Assembly: GCF_028710345.1 (NCBI RefSeq) | Contig: NZ_JAQTUH010000004.1 | Span: 208,673 to 272,672 of the forward strand | Reading direction: 5' to 3' | DNA from: Sulfuricurvum sp. | Lineage (GTDB): Bacteria; Campylobacterota; Campylobacteria; Campylobacterales; Sulfurimonadaceae | Length of the DNA stretch: 64,000 nt | Shown here: piece after piece, positions 50,040 through 59,142 of the stretch | Position numbering within the stretch: the first letter of the stretch is position 1 | Layout: each line of letters begins with the position of its first letter | Notes under the pieces: model-generated | The model's database searches: none | What the model saw: only the letters and a program-made list of their open reading frames with translations | Told to the model about the DNA's origin: nothing | Made by a program: the position numbers and the translations under genes

Positions 50040-50945
50040 TTATTCATGATTTACAGAATCTTTATAGTTCTGAAAAATCTGACTATCAAGGTTTTTTTCA
50101 AGCATAAAATTTACTTTATTAATTGCTTCGTCAATTATTTGAATATTTGTTGTTTGAAGTAATCCATTTGGATTAATCTTTCGATGATAATGTAAAATTT
50201 TTGGGTTAGCTAGAAGTTTCGTTGATAAAGGCTCTGTTTGCTTTAGATGCGTTGGGCAGTTGTAGTCAAGCGATAGTAATGCATAATCTTGTTGCGTATT
50301 GGTTAACGCAAGTGCAAACGAAATTTGATCAATATGAATTATTTTATTACCCAAAAGCTCTGTAAAAAAACTATCTTCGAGCATTTTCTGAGCATACTCT
50401 TTCCATGTTAGCCCAAATTGTTTTATTGCATTTGAGGGGATACCGTATAGCCCACCATTGAAATTACCCTCGTACGTTGGTTCTTTATTGAGTGTATCGG
50501 TTGTGATAGGAGGTTTTTTAAGAGAAAAGTAATCAAATATTATATCTAAATACTCAATCTTAGGATTATTCATATCGACAATTTTGCCGACAATTTTACC
50601 CGAAATGTTTAATGTGTCGATATAAGCAGCCAAATCTTCTAAGATTGCCATGTCTGCATCACAAAAAAATACATACTCTGCATCGTAAAATTCTTCAGTT
50701 TCTAATTGCTGTAATTTATTGCAATATTTATTATCTCCCCATGGTTGTATGTATCGGATATTAACTCTATATTTTAGTAAAAAAGATTCATAAAGATCAT
50801 TTTTATGAGTTAAATGTGCAAAAATACGTTCACCATTGACTTTTGCAATATTAATTAGCGAAGTAATAAAAATGTATCCTTGCCAATAAAAAAGGGGAGT
50901 ATTATCGATAACGCAACTGTAGAATATTTTTTGATTAGTATTCAT
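50040..50945 (-). CDS. GT-A-fold glycosyltransferase
   Basis: The 301-residue soluble protein begins with a strand-loop pattern and carries the metal-binding DxD motif in YVFFCDADMAIL (about 91-102). GNFNGGLYGIP (about 161-171) is the acceptor-side motif of glycogenin-like or GT6-like enzymes. It should transfer a sugar from a nucleotide donor during surface-glycan synthesis; donor and acceptor are unknown. It lies ten bases after the epimerase on the same strand. Confidence 0.8.
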   Translation of the reverse strand: MNTNQKIFYSCVIDNTPLFYWQGYIFITSLINIAKVNGERIFAHLTHKNDLYESFLLKYRVNIRYIQPWGDNKYCNKLQQLETEEFYDAEYVFFCDADMAILEDLAAYIDTLNISGKIVGKIVDMNNPKIEYLDIIFDYFSLKKPPITTDTLNKEPTYEGNFNGGLYGIPSNAIKQFGLTWKEYAQKMLEDSFFTELLGNKIIHIDQISFALALTNTQQDYALLSLDYNCPTHLKQTEPLSTKLLANPKILHYHRKINPNGLLQTTNIQIIDEAINKVNFMLEKNLDSQIFQNYKDSVNHE

Positions 50946-50955
50946 ATATTTTTTA

Positions 50956-51666
50956 CTATAATAAATGAGGTGTATTTTTTAATTTTTCATAGAGTTTATC
51001 ATATAAGTAATAGGGCGAGAATATGATATTTAAATCATTTGTTTTGATAAACTGGCTCATATCGGTGAGATCTAGCATGTAGCCGTCGCTTCTATCTATA
51101 ATATCATATGTTGCTTTTTTATTTAGCAAATTTTCAAAAATTTTGACAATATCTAAAACCTTATACCTATAATCATTGGCAAGATCTATTGTAATAGATG
51201 AATGTGAATATTTTAGATAGGCTTCGACTAAATTTTTTACATCTTCTATCTCAATAACATAGCGATACGCTTCGTTGTACAAGTGAAACTCTTGATCGTT
51301 TATGATTGACTCATACAAAAAATTGATAAGTGTTTTGTGATGTTTGAGATGTCCAAAAAGTTGCGGAATTCTAAAAATATAATAGCTTTTGGAATAATTT
51401 TTGATTAGTTGCTCCATCTCAGCCTTATGCTGATAATAGCGATTTTTTGGATATTCTTTGCTGGAGAGTGCACAACTGCTGAAATAGATGAATTTTTTAT
51501 CATTATGAGATTGCAGTGTTGAAAGCAACAGTTGTCGCTCACGATCAAATTGAGATTCATCCGTACAATTTGAGTTTGGGACTCCACTTGCAAAAAAAAC
51601 AATATCATCATGTGGTGTATTGATAAATGCTTGCGCAAGCTGTCCATTGCCTATAATCATATCCAT
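50956..51666 (-). CDS. NAD-dependent epimerase/dehydratase-like protein
   Basis: The protein of about 236 residues is a short SDR of the extended type. It has the dinucleotide motif IIGNGQLAQAF at the N-terminus, a serine region FIYFSSCALSS and the YxxxK pair in YYQHK, with YRYVIEIEDVKNLVEAYL in the middle. It probably makes or modifies a nucleotide sugar for the adjacent transferase. I use the ATG at 51666, with AGG five bases upstream; a TTG one codon earlier is possible. A TATAAT-like box lies at 51703-51708 on the minus strand. Confidence 0.78.
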   Translation of the reverse strand: MDMIIGNGQLAQAFINTPHDDIVFFASGVPNSNCTDESQFDRERQLLLSTLQSHNDKKFIYFSSCALSSKEYPKNRYYQHKAEMEQLIKNYSKSYYIFRIPQLFGHLKHHKTLINFLYESIINDQEFHLYNEAYRYVIEIEDVKNLVEAYLKYSHSSITIDLANDYRYKVLDIVKIFENLLNKKATYDIIDRSDGYMLDLTDMSQFIKTNDLNIIFSPYYLYDKLYEKLKNTPHLL

Positions 51667-51702
51667 CAAACCTATTAAATTTTATTGTTATACTAATTTG
51701 AT

Positions 51703-51708
51703 ATTATA
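51703..51708 (-). promoter_or_regulatory. -10 box upstream of the epimerase
   Basis: TATAAT is read on the minus strand about 37 bases before the start. No good -35 partner was seen. The rest of the gap to about 51950 is AT-rich and shows no gene. Confidence 0.4.
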
Positions 51709-51953
51709 CACGCTATGTATCATCGGAGTGTCATTAAAAATAAATAAATAAAGTTTTATTATCAAAAAAATCATCCATTTTAGAGATCATATATGACATA
51801 TTATAACATAATTTGATAGTTAAATTGGTGAAACAGAAGTTCAAAATGGGTGAAGTCATAGCTTAAAATGATTTTCAAAGTTCCTAAAGTACAAATTTTT
51901 CAGGGATGACTGTTTATAATAGAATAAAAATTTTAAGAACACAAAATGGTGGG

Positions 51954-52227
51954 TTATGCCATACTTGCTAATCTCTGTTCTTTGAATTTAGACAATATAT
52001 TTATAACTTGCTGACTAGCATAAAAAATTGTATCAATCTTACCAGATATAATTGTAATAACTCGTCCTGAATCTTCGACATAACAAGATCTATCATCATT
52101 TATACCAGAAGATTTTGTTTTATTGCTAACTGCGGTGAACTATATATGAAATTATTTTAAAATCTGGGAAATATTTACTTATTTCAATTTCTATTAAACT
52201 CAATATCAAATAATTTAGTTCTTTCAT
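51954..52227 (-). pseudogene. Frameshifted small gene of about 90 codons
   Basis: An ATG at 52225-52227 with an AAAAGG site opens a frame of 33 residues (MKELNYLILSLIEIEISKYF and on) that stops at about 52126. A second frame continues without a break from about 52142 for some 60 residues to the TAA at 51954, ending KFKEQRLASMA. Joined, they give one coherent protein of about 90 residues, so a single frameshift is likely. I do not recognise the family. The region is 274 bases, one more than a multiple of three. Confidence 0.55.
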
Positions 52228-52279
52228 AATTGACCTTTTATACCATTTGTATTTTATACTTGCAATATTTTTTTATAAT

Positions 52280-53077
52280 TTAAGTTTTATTTTGTATTAT
52301 GTTTATCATATTATCGATTATATTATTTTCAAATTCAAACCCTGCTTGTGTTGCATAGTGAGTTGCGTCATGCCAGATGTAGTCATTCGATGGAAATGGG
52401 CAATCAATAACAGTAATCATTGGATTTGAATTTGTAATTTCTAAAGCTCTGTGATTCAAAATAATAATATGAAAGTTATTATTGTATTTATGCAACATTT
52501 TTATTAAAAGGTTAAAGTCAGAAAAATCTGATTTAAACATACTATATATAAAGAATGTTTTTTTTCCGTTTTTTAATACATTTATAAAATTTTCAACCCT
52601 ATCGCGATACCTTTTTGATAATTTATCAATATCATCTACACCTAAATCGGTATCATGATTATAAGTTACGCGATATTTTAAATTTTTCCAACAACGCCAA
52701 TCCTTTTCATAAAAAAGATTTTCACATTTTGAGTATTCTTCAAATTCGTCATCAAGAATTCGGCATAAAGATTCTCCGAAATGAACCGCTAAATCAAAAG
52801 GCATAGACAGACGACCAAATTCTTTCGTTTTAATTATTCCCCATCTTGTTGGAATTACACGACCTATACAATTTTCGCCCAAAGAAATAATATTAATGTT
52901 AGTAAAAAAAATATTATTCTTATTAATTAATCGAGTTTTTACGATTTTTTGCAATATATTGATTTGCATTTGTTGTTGATCACTAAGTTCATCAGAGTTA
53001 TTTAATTCATCAAAATGATCTTTTTTCCCGTTTCCAATTTCTTGTATGATTTTTTTATTGTTATGACCTATGTTCAT
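52280..53077 (-). CDS. DUF1796-type putative cysteine peptidase (copy 1)
   Basis: The 265-residue protein has the DUF1796 signature: SLGENC with Cys70, then R-x-x-PTRWGII, and GRLSMPFDLAVHFGES. The cysteine and the later NHDTDLG and DCPFPSNDYIWHD motifs are the likely catalytic elements of a papain-like fold. The family is annotated as a putative peptidase and is often found in polysaccharide loci, where a deacylase or transferase role is equally possible. It is one of three related genes in this locus and is read toward the epimerase. AAGGA lies 12 bases before the ATG. Confidence 0.78.
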   Translation of the reverse strand: MNIGHNNKKIIQEIGNGKKDHFDELNNSDELSDQQQMQINILQKIVKTRLINKNNIFFTNINIISLGENCIGRVIPTRWGIIKTKEFGRLSMPFDLAVHFGESLCRILDDEFEEYSKCENLFYEKDWRCWKNLKYRVTYNHDTDLGVDDIDKLSKRYRDRVENFINVLKNGKKTFFIYSMFKSDFSDFNLLIKMLHKYNNNFHIIILNHRALEITNSNPMITVIDCPFPSNDYIWHDATHYATQAGFEFENNIIDNMINIIQNKT

Positions 53078-53231
53078 TATTGGGGGGTCCTTAGAGATAC
53101 TTTATGCAAGATGCATCAAAATTGTACTTAAAAATACTGAAATCTACATTGATTGCTATTTCTTTTGGTTTATTTTTTAAGATTATGTGTTAGTATAATT
53201 AAAGCCCAATAGAGACAGAGGATAGAGTAGC

Positions 53232-54737
53232 GTGGTATACAATCTATTAATTTTTATCTCTCTATTTTATTCGTTAGCTTCAGCAGATTATACAAATTAT
53301 CATCTTAAGAAGAATGATGATATTATCGAAAAAATTCAAACTATTTTAAGTGAAAACAACAATAGTAATATAAAAATTTCACTAGAACGAGGAGAATACC
53401 AGCTATCAAATATAAACGCGATGCATCATTTATTAGAGTTTAACAATGTTAAAAATTTTGAACTTGACGGGAACGGCTCCGAGTTAATTATTAACTCAGA
53501 GCATAAAGGATTTATTCGCATAACAGATAGTGAAAATATCCACTTTTCAAACTTTAGTATTGACTATTCAACACTACCGAATGCTAGTGGTAAAATAATC
53601 GCAATAGACCGAAAACAGCACCATATAATCTTAAAAATGGATATAGACAATACGCACTATTTGGAAAAAAATTTTCATAATACTATTGAAAAGAAAATTT
53701 ATGCTTTCGCATTTATATCTCCGGGTATTGTTAAAAGAGGAGGCACGCCCGTTACTTTTATCAGAGATATAGATTTTATGCCAAATGGTAATGCTGTGCT
53801 TTCTTATGAAGAGGGTAATACATCATTGGAAGTAACCGATAACATAACGATTGTATTTCGCTATAAACAGCCGCTTGTTAATATGCAATATTCTAAAAAA
53901 TTGTATTTTAAAAATATTACAGCATACGCCTCGCCCTCCGGTGTATTTGTAGGTAAAGAAGTGACCGAGCCAATGTTTGACGGATGCAATGTTTTATTAA
54001 AGAAAGGGCGAAATATTTCTAGCAATGGTGATGTATTTCATTTTCAAAGTTCTCGCGCAGGAATAAAAATCAGTCATGCCACTGTTGAGGGTGTAGGGGA
54101 TGATATTATAGCCTTGTATAGTTCCCCAATGAAGAGTGAGAGTATTTTATCGGTCAATACTTTGGCGGTAGAACCTAAAAACTTTATTATGCAAAATGGA
54201 GATCGTATTGATTTTTTTAATGAAGTGAGTGGTGAAATTTTTCATTCCAATACAGTCAGTAATATTGTGAAAAAAAATCAACAATTCTATGTGCAATTTT
54301 CATCTAATTTACCACCAGATATAGATTTAAAGGCCTTAAAGCTCTATGATAGAAATTGTAACAGTGAAGGTTTTAGTATCGAAAATTCAATCTTTAAAAA
54401 TTCGGTTCGCTATGGATGTTTTTTACTAAGAAGCTCAGGTGGATTGATTAAAAATAACCTATTCACTAATCTTGGGGGTGCGGCAATATCCATCAAAAAT
54501 ATATTTAAAGCACAAGAAGGTTTAAATTCAGAAAATATCACGATAGCTGAAAATAATATGTCTAACTGTGGGTATGGATTTGTAAAATCATTTCCATTGA
54601 TTGAAATTAGATTTTCTAAAAAATCTGGGGTTTCAGGCAGCGATACACAAAAATCTATCCGAATCATTCATAACAAGATGGAAAATGAAAAACTTTTTTC
54701 AATACAAAATGTAGCAAATTTTTATCTTGAACAATAA
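53232..54737 (+). CDS. Exported right-handed beta-helix protein
   Basis: The 501-residue product has a signal peptide (about 1-18) and then a succession of short Asn/Gly/Ser-rich coils typical of a right-handed parallel beta-helix (about 40-490). SRAGIKISHATVEGVGDDIIALYS (about 279-302) resembles the catalytic DD region of GH110-type alpha-galactosidases, so a glycosidase or lyase is likely, but this is inference. It starts at GTG behind AGAGGATAGAG. A TATAAT-like box lies at 53194-53199. The last 12 codons recur as a diverged copy at 55737. Confidence 0.78.
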   Translation: MVYNLLIFISLFYSLASADYTNYHLKKNDDIIEKIQTILSENNNSNIKISLERGEYQLSNINAMHHLLEFNNVKNFELDGNGSELIINSEHKGFIRITDSENIHFSNFSIDYSTLPNASGKIIAIDRKQHHIILKMDIDNTHYLEKNFHNTIEKKIYAFAFISPGIVKRGGTPVTFIRDIDFMPNGNAVLSYEEGNTSLEVTDNITIVFRYKQPLVNMQYSKKLYFKNITAYASPSGVFVGKEVTEPMFDGCNVLLKKGRNISSNGDVFHFQSSRAGIKISHATVEGVGDDIIALYSSPMKSESILSVNTLAVEPKNFIMQNGDRIDFFNEVSGEIFHSNTVSNIVKKNQQFYVQFSSNLPPDIDLKALKLYDRNCNSEGFSIENSIFKNSVRYGCFLLRSSGGLIKNNLFTNLGGAAISIKNIFKAQEGLNSENITIAENNMSNCGYGFVKSFPLIEIRFSKKSGVSGSDTQKSIRIIHNKMENEKLFSIQNVANFYLEQ

Positions 54738-54750
54738 AATTTAATCTATA
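54717..54750 (+). repeat. 34-base direct repeat, left copy
   Basis: The last codons of the beta-helix gene and the 13 bases after its stop are identical to 55752-55785. The two copies bracket the second DUF1796 gene. Confidence 0.9.
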
Positions 54751-54922
54751 TTTGTTCCTGCTTAATACACTTCTCATTCTTGAATTGTTGTTGATTTACC
54801 AGATCTTCAGCTTGAGAATTATAGAATAAAATAAAATTGTTAGATATACATTTTAAGAGAAGTTTTATAAAAAGCTTAAATTGTATTATTATTGTTTATT
54901 TATCAAACTAAGGTATGGGAAA

Positions 54923-55705
54923 ATGGAATGCAACACAGCTGCACACGCAGTTAAGAAAGAAGCGAATTTACTCATGATGCTAGGTATGGATTTGGAAGCT
55001 TTGCAAGCAAGCATTGAATCTTCTGAGAAAAATCTTGCCATAAAATATAATCTTAGAGATATTATAAAAGAGCGACTTGAGAACAAAACAAACCCGCTTT
55101 TTGACAAAATAAATATAGTTTCTTTAGGTGAAAATTGTGAAGGCAGAACTATTCCGGCAAGATATGGAATAATCAAAATGAGAGACGAAGGACGTTTATC
55201 TATGCCATTTGATCTTGCTGTTCATCATGGTAAATCAATAATAAAGATTCTTGAAAATAATTTTGATGGCTATTTGGATAAAGAAAATTTACACTTTACA
55301 TATGGTAAAAATGACATATGGAAATGCTCTCTATATCCTGTTTCTTTTAATCATGATAAAGACTTAACTGAAAACGATAAGGAAAAACTGATAGAAAGAT
55401 ATAAAAAAAGAATTGATAACTTTATCAATACTGTCAAAAACTCCAAAAAAACTTTTTATATTTATAGTATATTTTGTTCGGATTTTAAAGATTTTGGACG
55501 TATGAAAAAACTATTGAATAGATATTCAGATAATTGTCATCTGATTGTGTTAAATCACAGAAATATTTTGCTAGATATAAAAGACCCACTGATAACCATT
55601 ATTGATTCACCTTTCCCTAGCGAAGAATACAATTGGCATTTACCATCTTGTTATTTATCTGATGAGGGGATAGCATTCGAACGAACAAATCATTTCATCA
55701 ATTAA
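54923..55705 (+). CDS. DUF1796-type putative cysteine peptidase (copy 2)
   Basis: The 260-residue protein has SLGENC with Cys72, PARYGIIKMRDEGRLSMPFDLAVHHGKS, NHDKDLTEND and DSPFPSEEYNWHLPSCY. It aligns along its length with the product at 52280. I choose the ATG at 54923 because AAGG lies nine bases before it; an upstream TTG at 54881 adds 14 residues without a site. It is read in the plus direction, opposite to the other two copies, and is flanked by the 34-base direct repeats, as if it had been inserted or duplicated as a cassette. Confidence 0.8.
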   Translation: MECNTAAHAVKKEANLLMMLGMDLEALQASIESSEKNLAIKYNLRDIIKERLENKTNPLFDKINIVSLGENCEGRTIPARYGIIKMRDEGRLSMPFDLAVHHGKSIIKILENNFDGYLDKENLHFTYGKNDIWKCSLYPVSFNHDKDLTENDKEKLIERYKKRIDNFINTVKNSKKTFYIYSIFCSDFKDFGRMKKLLNRYSDNCHLIVLNHRNILLDIKDPLITIIDSPFPSEEYNWHLPSCYLSDEGIAFERTNHFIN

Positions 55706-55736
55706 GAAAATTATAGAATCAAACTAAAAACCGACC

Positions 55737-55772
55737 TTACAAGATGTCGCCAATTTTTATCTTGAACAATAA
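55737..55772 (+). pseudogene. Diverged 3' tail of a deleted beta-helix paralogue
   Basis: Twelve codons read LQDVANFYLEQ and a stop, against IQNVANFYLEQ at the end of the beta-helix gene. The differences at GTA/GTC and GCA/GCC are synonymous, so this was once a coding copy. The rest of that paralogue is gone. Confidence 0.6.
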
Positions 55773-55785
55773 AATTTAATCTATA
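55752..55785 (+). repeat. 34-base direct repeat, right copy
   Basis: Identical over 34 bases to 54717-54750, including 13 bases downstream of the stop codon. Flanking homology extends about 13 bases further left with substitutions. Confidence 0.9.
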
Positions 55786-55910
55786 AAACTTTTTTTGAAA
55801 AAAAGCTTTTGACAACTCATATCGTAAAATTTCTACTAATTTTGCGATTTCATCGGCGGATTCACCAAAGATATTTTTAATTGATGGTTTGTTCAGGGGT
55901 CAACGCGTTA

Positions 55911-55967
55911 TTAGCCAATTTTATGCATCCCTATATGAATAATGCAGCATTGTTTTTTTTCAATCAT
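55911..55967 (-). pseudogene. Truncated start of a sulfotransferase-like gene
   Basis: Eighteen codons from an ATG at 55965-55967 read MIEKKQCCIIHIGMHKIG and then stop. They match the N-terminus of the full gene at 58000 (KKERCIIHIGMHKTGSSS). The P-loop is cut right after MHK. It begins three bases after the stop of that gene, so it is the head of a deleted tandem paralogue. Confidence 0.6.
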
Positions 55968-55969
55968 AT

Positions 55970-58000
55970 TTATACAGTAAATCCTAATTTTTTTAAATTA
56001 AATACTTGTTTCATTGCGTCAGAAAAGCCTTCTTCAGGGAGGACACCCCGATTTTCAATCAATGGCCAAGCGAAAAAGTTATAACGTTCGTTATCGGGGG
56101 TTACATTGGAGAGATAACGCTCCGCATTTCCGCTAAAAACAATATCCGGTGAACACGCTTCAAAAACCTCGTTATGAAAATAGGGGCTTCTACACCATAC
56201 AATATATTTATAAAAATAGGATAGATTTTTTAGTAAGGGTCTAAAGAATGAGTCTCCGAAAATAAGCAGTTTTTTCTCGTACAGCGCCTCTTCATTAATC
56301 AAGATGTCAAGTTTGCCATTATTTCCTATTTGCAATCCATTCGTCACATACAGAGTCTTTTTGTCAATATTGTATTGAACAATGGTTTCAGAGTGACTTG
56401 GGGTTAGTTTAACACCCAAATCACCAACAAAATCTGTTTTAAGTCGAATATTGTTTTGTGCATAATTTTTGTATTGCTCTTCTTCTGATTTTGTGCACCG
56501 AATCATTTGAAAAAGAATTTCAATATTACCGTAATGGTTGATATGGGTATCGGTTTTGGTGAAGTAGCGCTCCGCATTTTCAGGATCAAACTCGAAATAG
56601 GTAATCGGCAAATTTCTATCCAAACACTCTTGTTTATAGTGTTTTTTATACAATGAAGTCGCAGGTATTTCTGTTAAATGACGCAAAGCATAGAGCTTTT
56701 CAGGAAAAATAAAATGTTTATACTCAATTCCTTTATCGTTACATATTTGATTTCTGGTCGTAATGTTTTCATAAAAATTGATGATAGATTTTTGCTCAGG
56801 TTCTAGCTCACCTGTAAAAAACTTGGTTAGCCTCTGCTTTCCAGTCAGTAAAAATAAATACCCTTTTTCACCGCATAAAACTTCATTACTTTGGCAATCT
56901 TGATATGGTTCTGTAGATGATTTTGTGGGATTGAGTAGTTGATTGGATATTTGGTGGCGTAATGATTGAACGAGCATGGCTATCTCTAATGGAGACTCGC
57001 CTCGAACACCATTAGGGATATATTTTTCATTGATCATCCCTATGAGCTTTTGGATACTTGCAGGATCGGGATGTAGTAAATCATCTTCTGAAGCTATCTC
57101 ACCCTCTTCATATTGTCGCTCTTCATACAAGCTTTTACCAAGACGTTCTTCCATCCAAGAAATATCTTCTTTATATAGTTCTAAAACAGGCACTATAGTT
57201 TTATTAGAAAAGCGTAATTTTTTGCGTCCAATTTTTTGAAGGTGCAAAACTAAATGTCTATTTACCTTTATATCATGCGTACCTTTTCCGTATTCAAAAT
57301 TAAATTTTCTTAATAAAAATAATAAGCTCGCCGCTTCTTTTGACATTGCTTCATTTGCACGAATTATCTTGCTTTTATCAAGATTAATATCTAAATGATA
57401 GAAAAAATCTGAAACGACATCATTGTCTCGTAACAAACTAGGATCAAATTTCCATAAAGTTACATTATTTTTACCAAATACTATATCAAATTTTTCAAAT
57501 TTTTCACGATAATTTGGGTAAAAAACTTGGGGGTCAAATGTTTTAGTAAAACCTTTTAAAGTTTCCTGAAAAGCACTTTCGATATAGCTATACGGTGGAC
57601 GTACGTATGCTACAATCTGAATATCTTTAAAAAAATCACTTAAAAATAAACGTAGCTTTACTAAACCTTCTGGATCTAAATTTATAATGCCTTCACCTGA
57701 AATTATCATATTCTTTACCGTAGAACTATCTAGACTTTTATGTAGCATTAGCAATGTATCAGCATTAAAATCGCTGATTTCATCATCTCCGTACCCCAAT
57801 TTTTTATGTATATGAAATTCTTTAGGGTTACTAGAAAATAAGCTGTATATTCTAGGGCCATGATTTGAATGATTTAAATCAAGATAAAAAAATGATTCAT
57901 TTCGAAGTTCTTTATATAAAGTTTCTTGTATAGAACTAGAACCTGTTTTGTGCATCCCTATATGAATGATGCATCTCTCTTTTTTGATGATATTTGTCAT
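55970..58000 (-). CDS. Sulfotransferase-like domain fused to AlgX/AlgJ-like SGNH domain
   Basis: The 676-residue protein has an N-terminal sulfotransferase-like half (about 8-330) with the PAPS-binding P-loop HIGMHKTGSSSIQ (13-25) and the 3'-phosphate motif VAYVRPPYSYIESAFQ (about 149-164). The C-terminal half (about 370-660) has the elements of an AlgX/AlgJ-type acyltransferase: GEKGYLFL, FIFPEK, D484-T-H486 and the nucleophile region GDSFF with Ser584. Their spacing is close to D174, H176 and S269 of AlgX. A protein that both sulfates and O-acetylates a glycan is the simple reading. No signal peptide was seen, so the acyl half would act in the cytoplasm unless exported otherwise. It overlaps the next gene upstream by four bases. 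Confidence 0.78.
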   Translation of the reverse strand: MTNIIKKERCIIHIGMHKTGSSSIQETLYKELRNESFFYLDLNHSNHGPRIYSLFSSNPKEFHIHKKLGYGDDEISDFNADTLLMLHKSLDSSTVKNMIISGEGIINLDPEGLVKLRLFLSDFFKDIQIVAYVRPPYSYIESAFQETLKGFTKTFDPQVFYPNYREKFEKFDIVFGKNNVTLWKFDPSLLRDNDVVSDFFYHLDINLDKSKIIRANEAMSKEAASLLFLLRKFNFEYGKGTHDIKVNRHLVLHLQKIGRKKLRFSNKTIVPVLELYKEDISWMEERLGKSLYEERQYEEGEIASEDDLLHPDPASIQKLIGMINEKYIPNGVRGESPLEIAMLVQSLRHQISNQLLNPTKSSTEPYQDCQSNEVLCGEKGYLFLLTGKQRLTKFFTGELEPEQKSIINFYENITTRNQICNDKGIEYKHFIFPEKLYALRHLTEIPATSLYKKHYKQECLDRNLPITYFEFDPENAERYFTKTDTHINHYGNIEILFQMIRCTKSEEEQYKNYAQNNIRLKTDFVGDLGVKLTPSHSETIVQYNIDKKTLYVTNGLQIGNNGKLDILINEEALYEKKLLIFGDSFFRPLLKNLSYFYKYIVWCRSPYFHNEVFEACSPDIVFSGNAERYLSNVTPDNERYNFFAWPLIENRGVLPEEGFSDAMKQVFNLKKLGFTV

Positions 58001-59022
58001 TTTAATACAATATGATTTTCACGCAAAGTTTTTTCAAGCCTTTGTATTCGGATTGATTGTTGAAGCATAATTTCACATAGCCCAAACAATAACTTTTCAC
58101 TATTCACCTCTACGGATTTAATAGCAGAAGCAGACCCTTTTACCGGTTCTTGACCTTGTACTTTTAAAAGCTCATTGAGTAATGTTCGGTCATTTTCGGT
58201 TGCTTCCATGACCATTTGCATATCATCGCTTTGAGGCAGGAGCGTTGCCATGTATTCAGCAGGTGAGATTTCATAAGTGGCTTTGCTGGCAATAACGCGA
58301 TCAAATTGATCTGGTAAAACAGGATTTTCGTAGCGATTGTTAAACAAAGCTCGTAAAAAGAGCTCTTCATTGCTCAGAGATTCATTGGATCGGATGTTTT
58401 CAAATTTATCAGGATCGATATCACATAATTGTAAAAAATCCTTAACAGCATCTTTTACTGCATCCATGTTTCGAACTTTTAGTTGCCCCGGAAATTCATC
58501 TTCAATAATTTTTAGCGGTGTATAAAAGTTTGGCATACGGGCTTTAATCCACTCTTTAAATGGACGAATTTCACCCATATACGTTTTATGTTTGATTCCC
58601 CATTGGGCGTATGCTGAACGTGACCAAGAATCATATCTACGGACGTACGCTACAATTTCAATATCAATACCCAACTGTTCTATTTTTTTCAAACAAGGAT
58701 GAAATCTTTGGTTTCTGCTGTAAAATGATTCATTGCTCCAAATGATGGTATGAATATTGTTGCGTTTTGCTGAAGAAAGTATAGATTTAAAAACTTCTAA
58801 CAGCTGCTCATCTATTTCTTCATCGGTTAGCGCATGAAAATCTTCTATAGCAGCAGCTCTTTGCCAATCGTATATCCGCTCTTCTGCCCCCTCAAGCATT
58901 AACCCTACATACCATATCCCTTGTTTTTTAAGGAAATTTGAGTGCGCCTTTAGTGTTTGCTGAATAGAGGAGGTTCCCGTCTTCCCTGCACCTATATGAA
59001 ATATTAGGCGAATTTTTCCCAT
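57997..59022 (-). CDS. Sulfotransferase-family protein
   Basis: The 341-residue protein has the PAPS P-loop HIGAGKTGTSSIQQTL (9-24) and the 3'-phosphate motif VAYVRRYDSWSRSAY (about 128-142). Sulfotransferases of this group often modify surface glycans or glycolipids; the acceptor is unknown. The C-terminus has a short coiled-coil-like helix (about 305-335). It overlaps the fused gene by four bases (ATGA), so both are made from one message. A 120-base AT-rich gap with no gene lies upstream. Confidence 0.82.
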   Translation of the reverse strand: MGKIRLIFHIGAGKTGTSSIQQTLKAHSNFLKKQGIWYVGLMLEGAEERIYDWQRAAAIEDFHALTDEEIDEQLLEVFKSILSSAKRNNIHTIIWSNESFYSRNQRFHPCLKKIEQLGIDIEIVAYVRRYDSWSRSAYAQWGIKHKTYMGEIRPFKEWIKARMPNFYTPLKIIEDEFPGQLKVRNMDAVKDAVKDFLQLCDIDPDKFENIRSNESLSNEELFLRALFNNRYENPVLPDQFDRVIASKATYEISPAEYMATLLPQSDDMQMVMEATENDRTLLNELLKVQGQEPVKGSASAIKSVEVNSEKLLFGLCEIMLQQSIRIQRLEKTLRENHIVLK

Positions 59023-59142
59023 TTTACTTCTTTAATCAAAATTTATATAATCATCTATGACGTAATGATGTATCATTTTTTCATTATAATTATATATTCT
59101 ATCATGTCTTTAATACAATGTAAACAGATTTTACATTGTTTA

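Larger units (their letters stand above)
55711..55899 (-). pseudogene. Possible gene fragment, unknown family
   Basis: A 62-codon open frame on the minus strand reads ...NIFGESADEIAKLVEILRY..., which looks like real protein, with no start codon and an upstream in-frame stop. It ends at 55711 and overlaps the plus-strand beta-helix tail, so it may be a remnant or chance. Confidence 0.3.
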
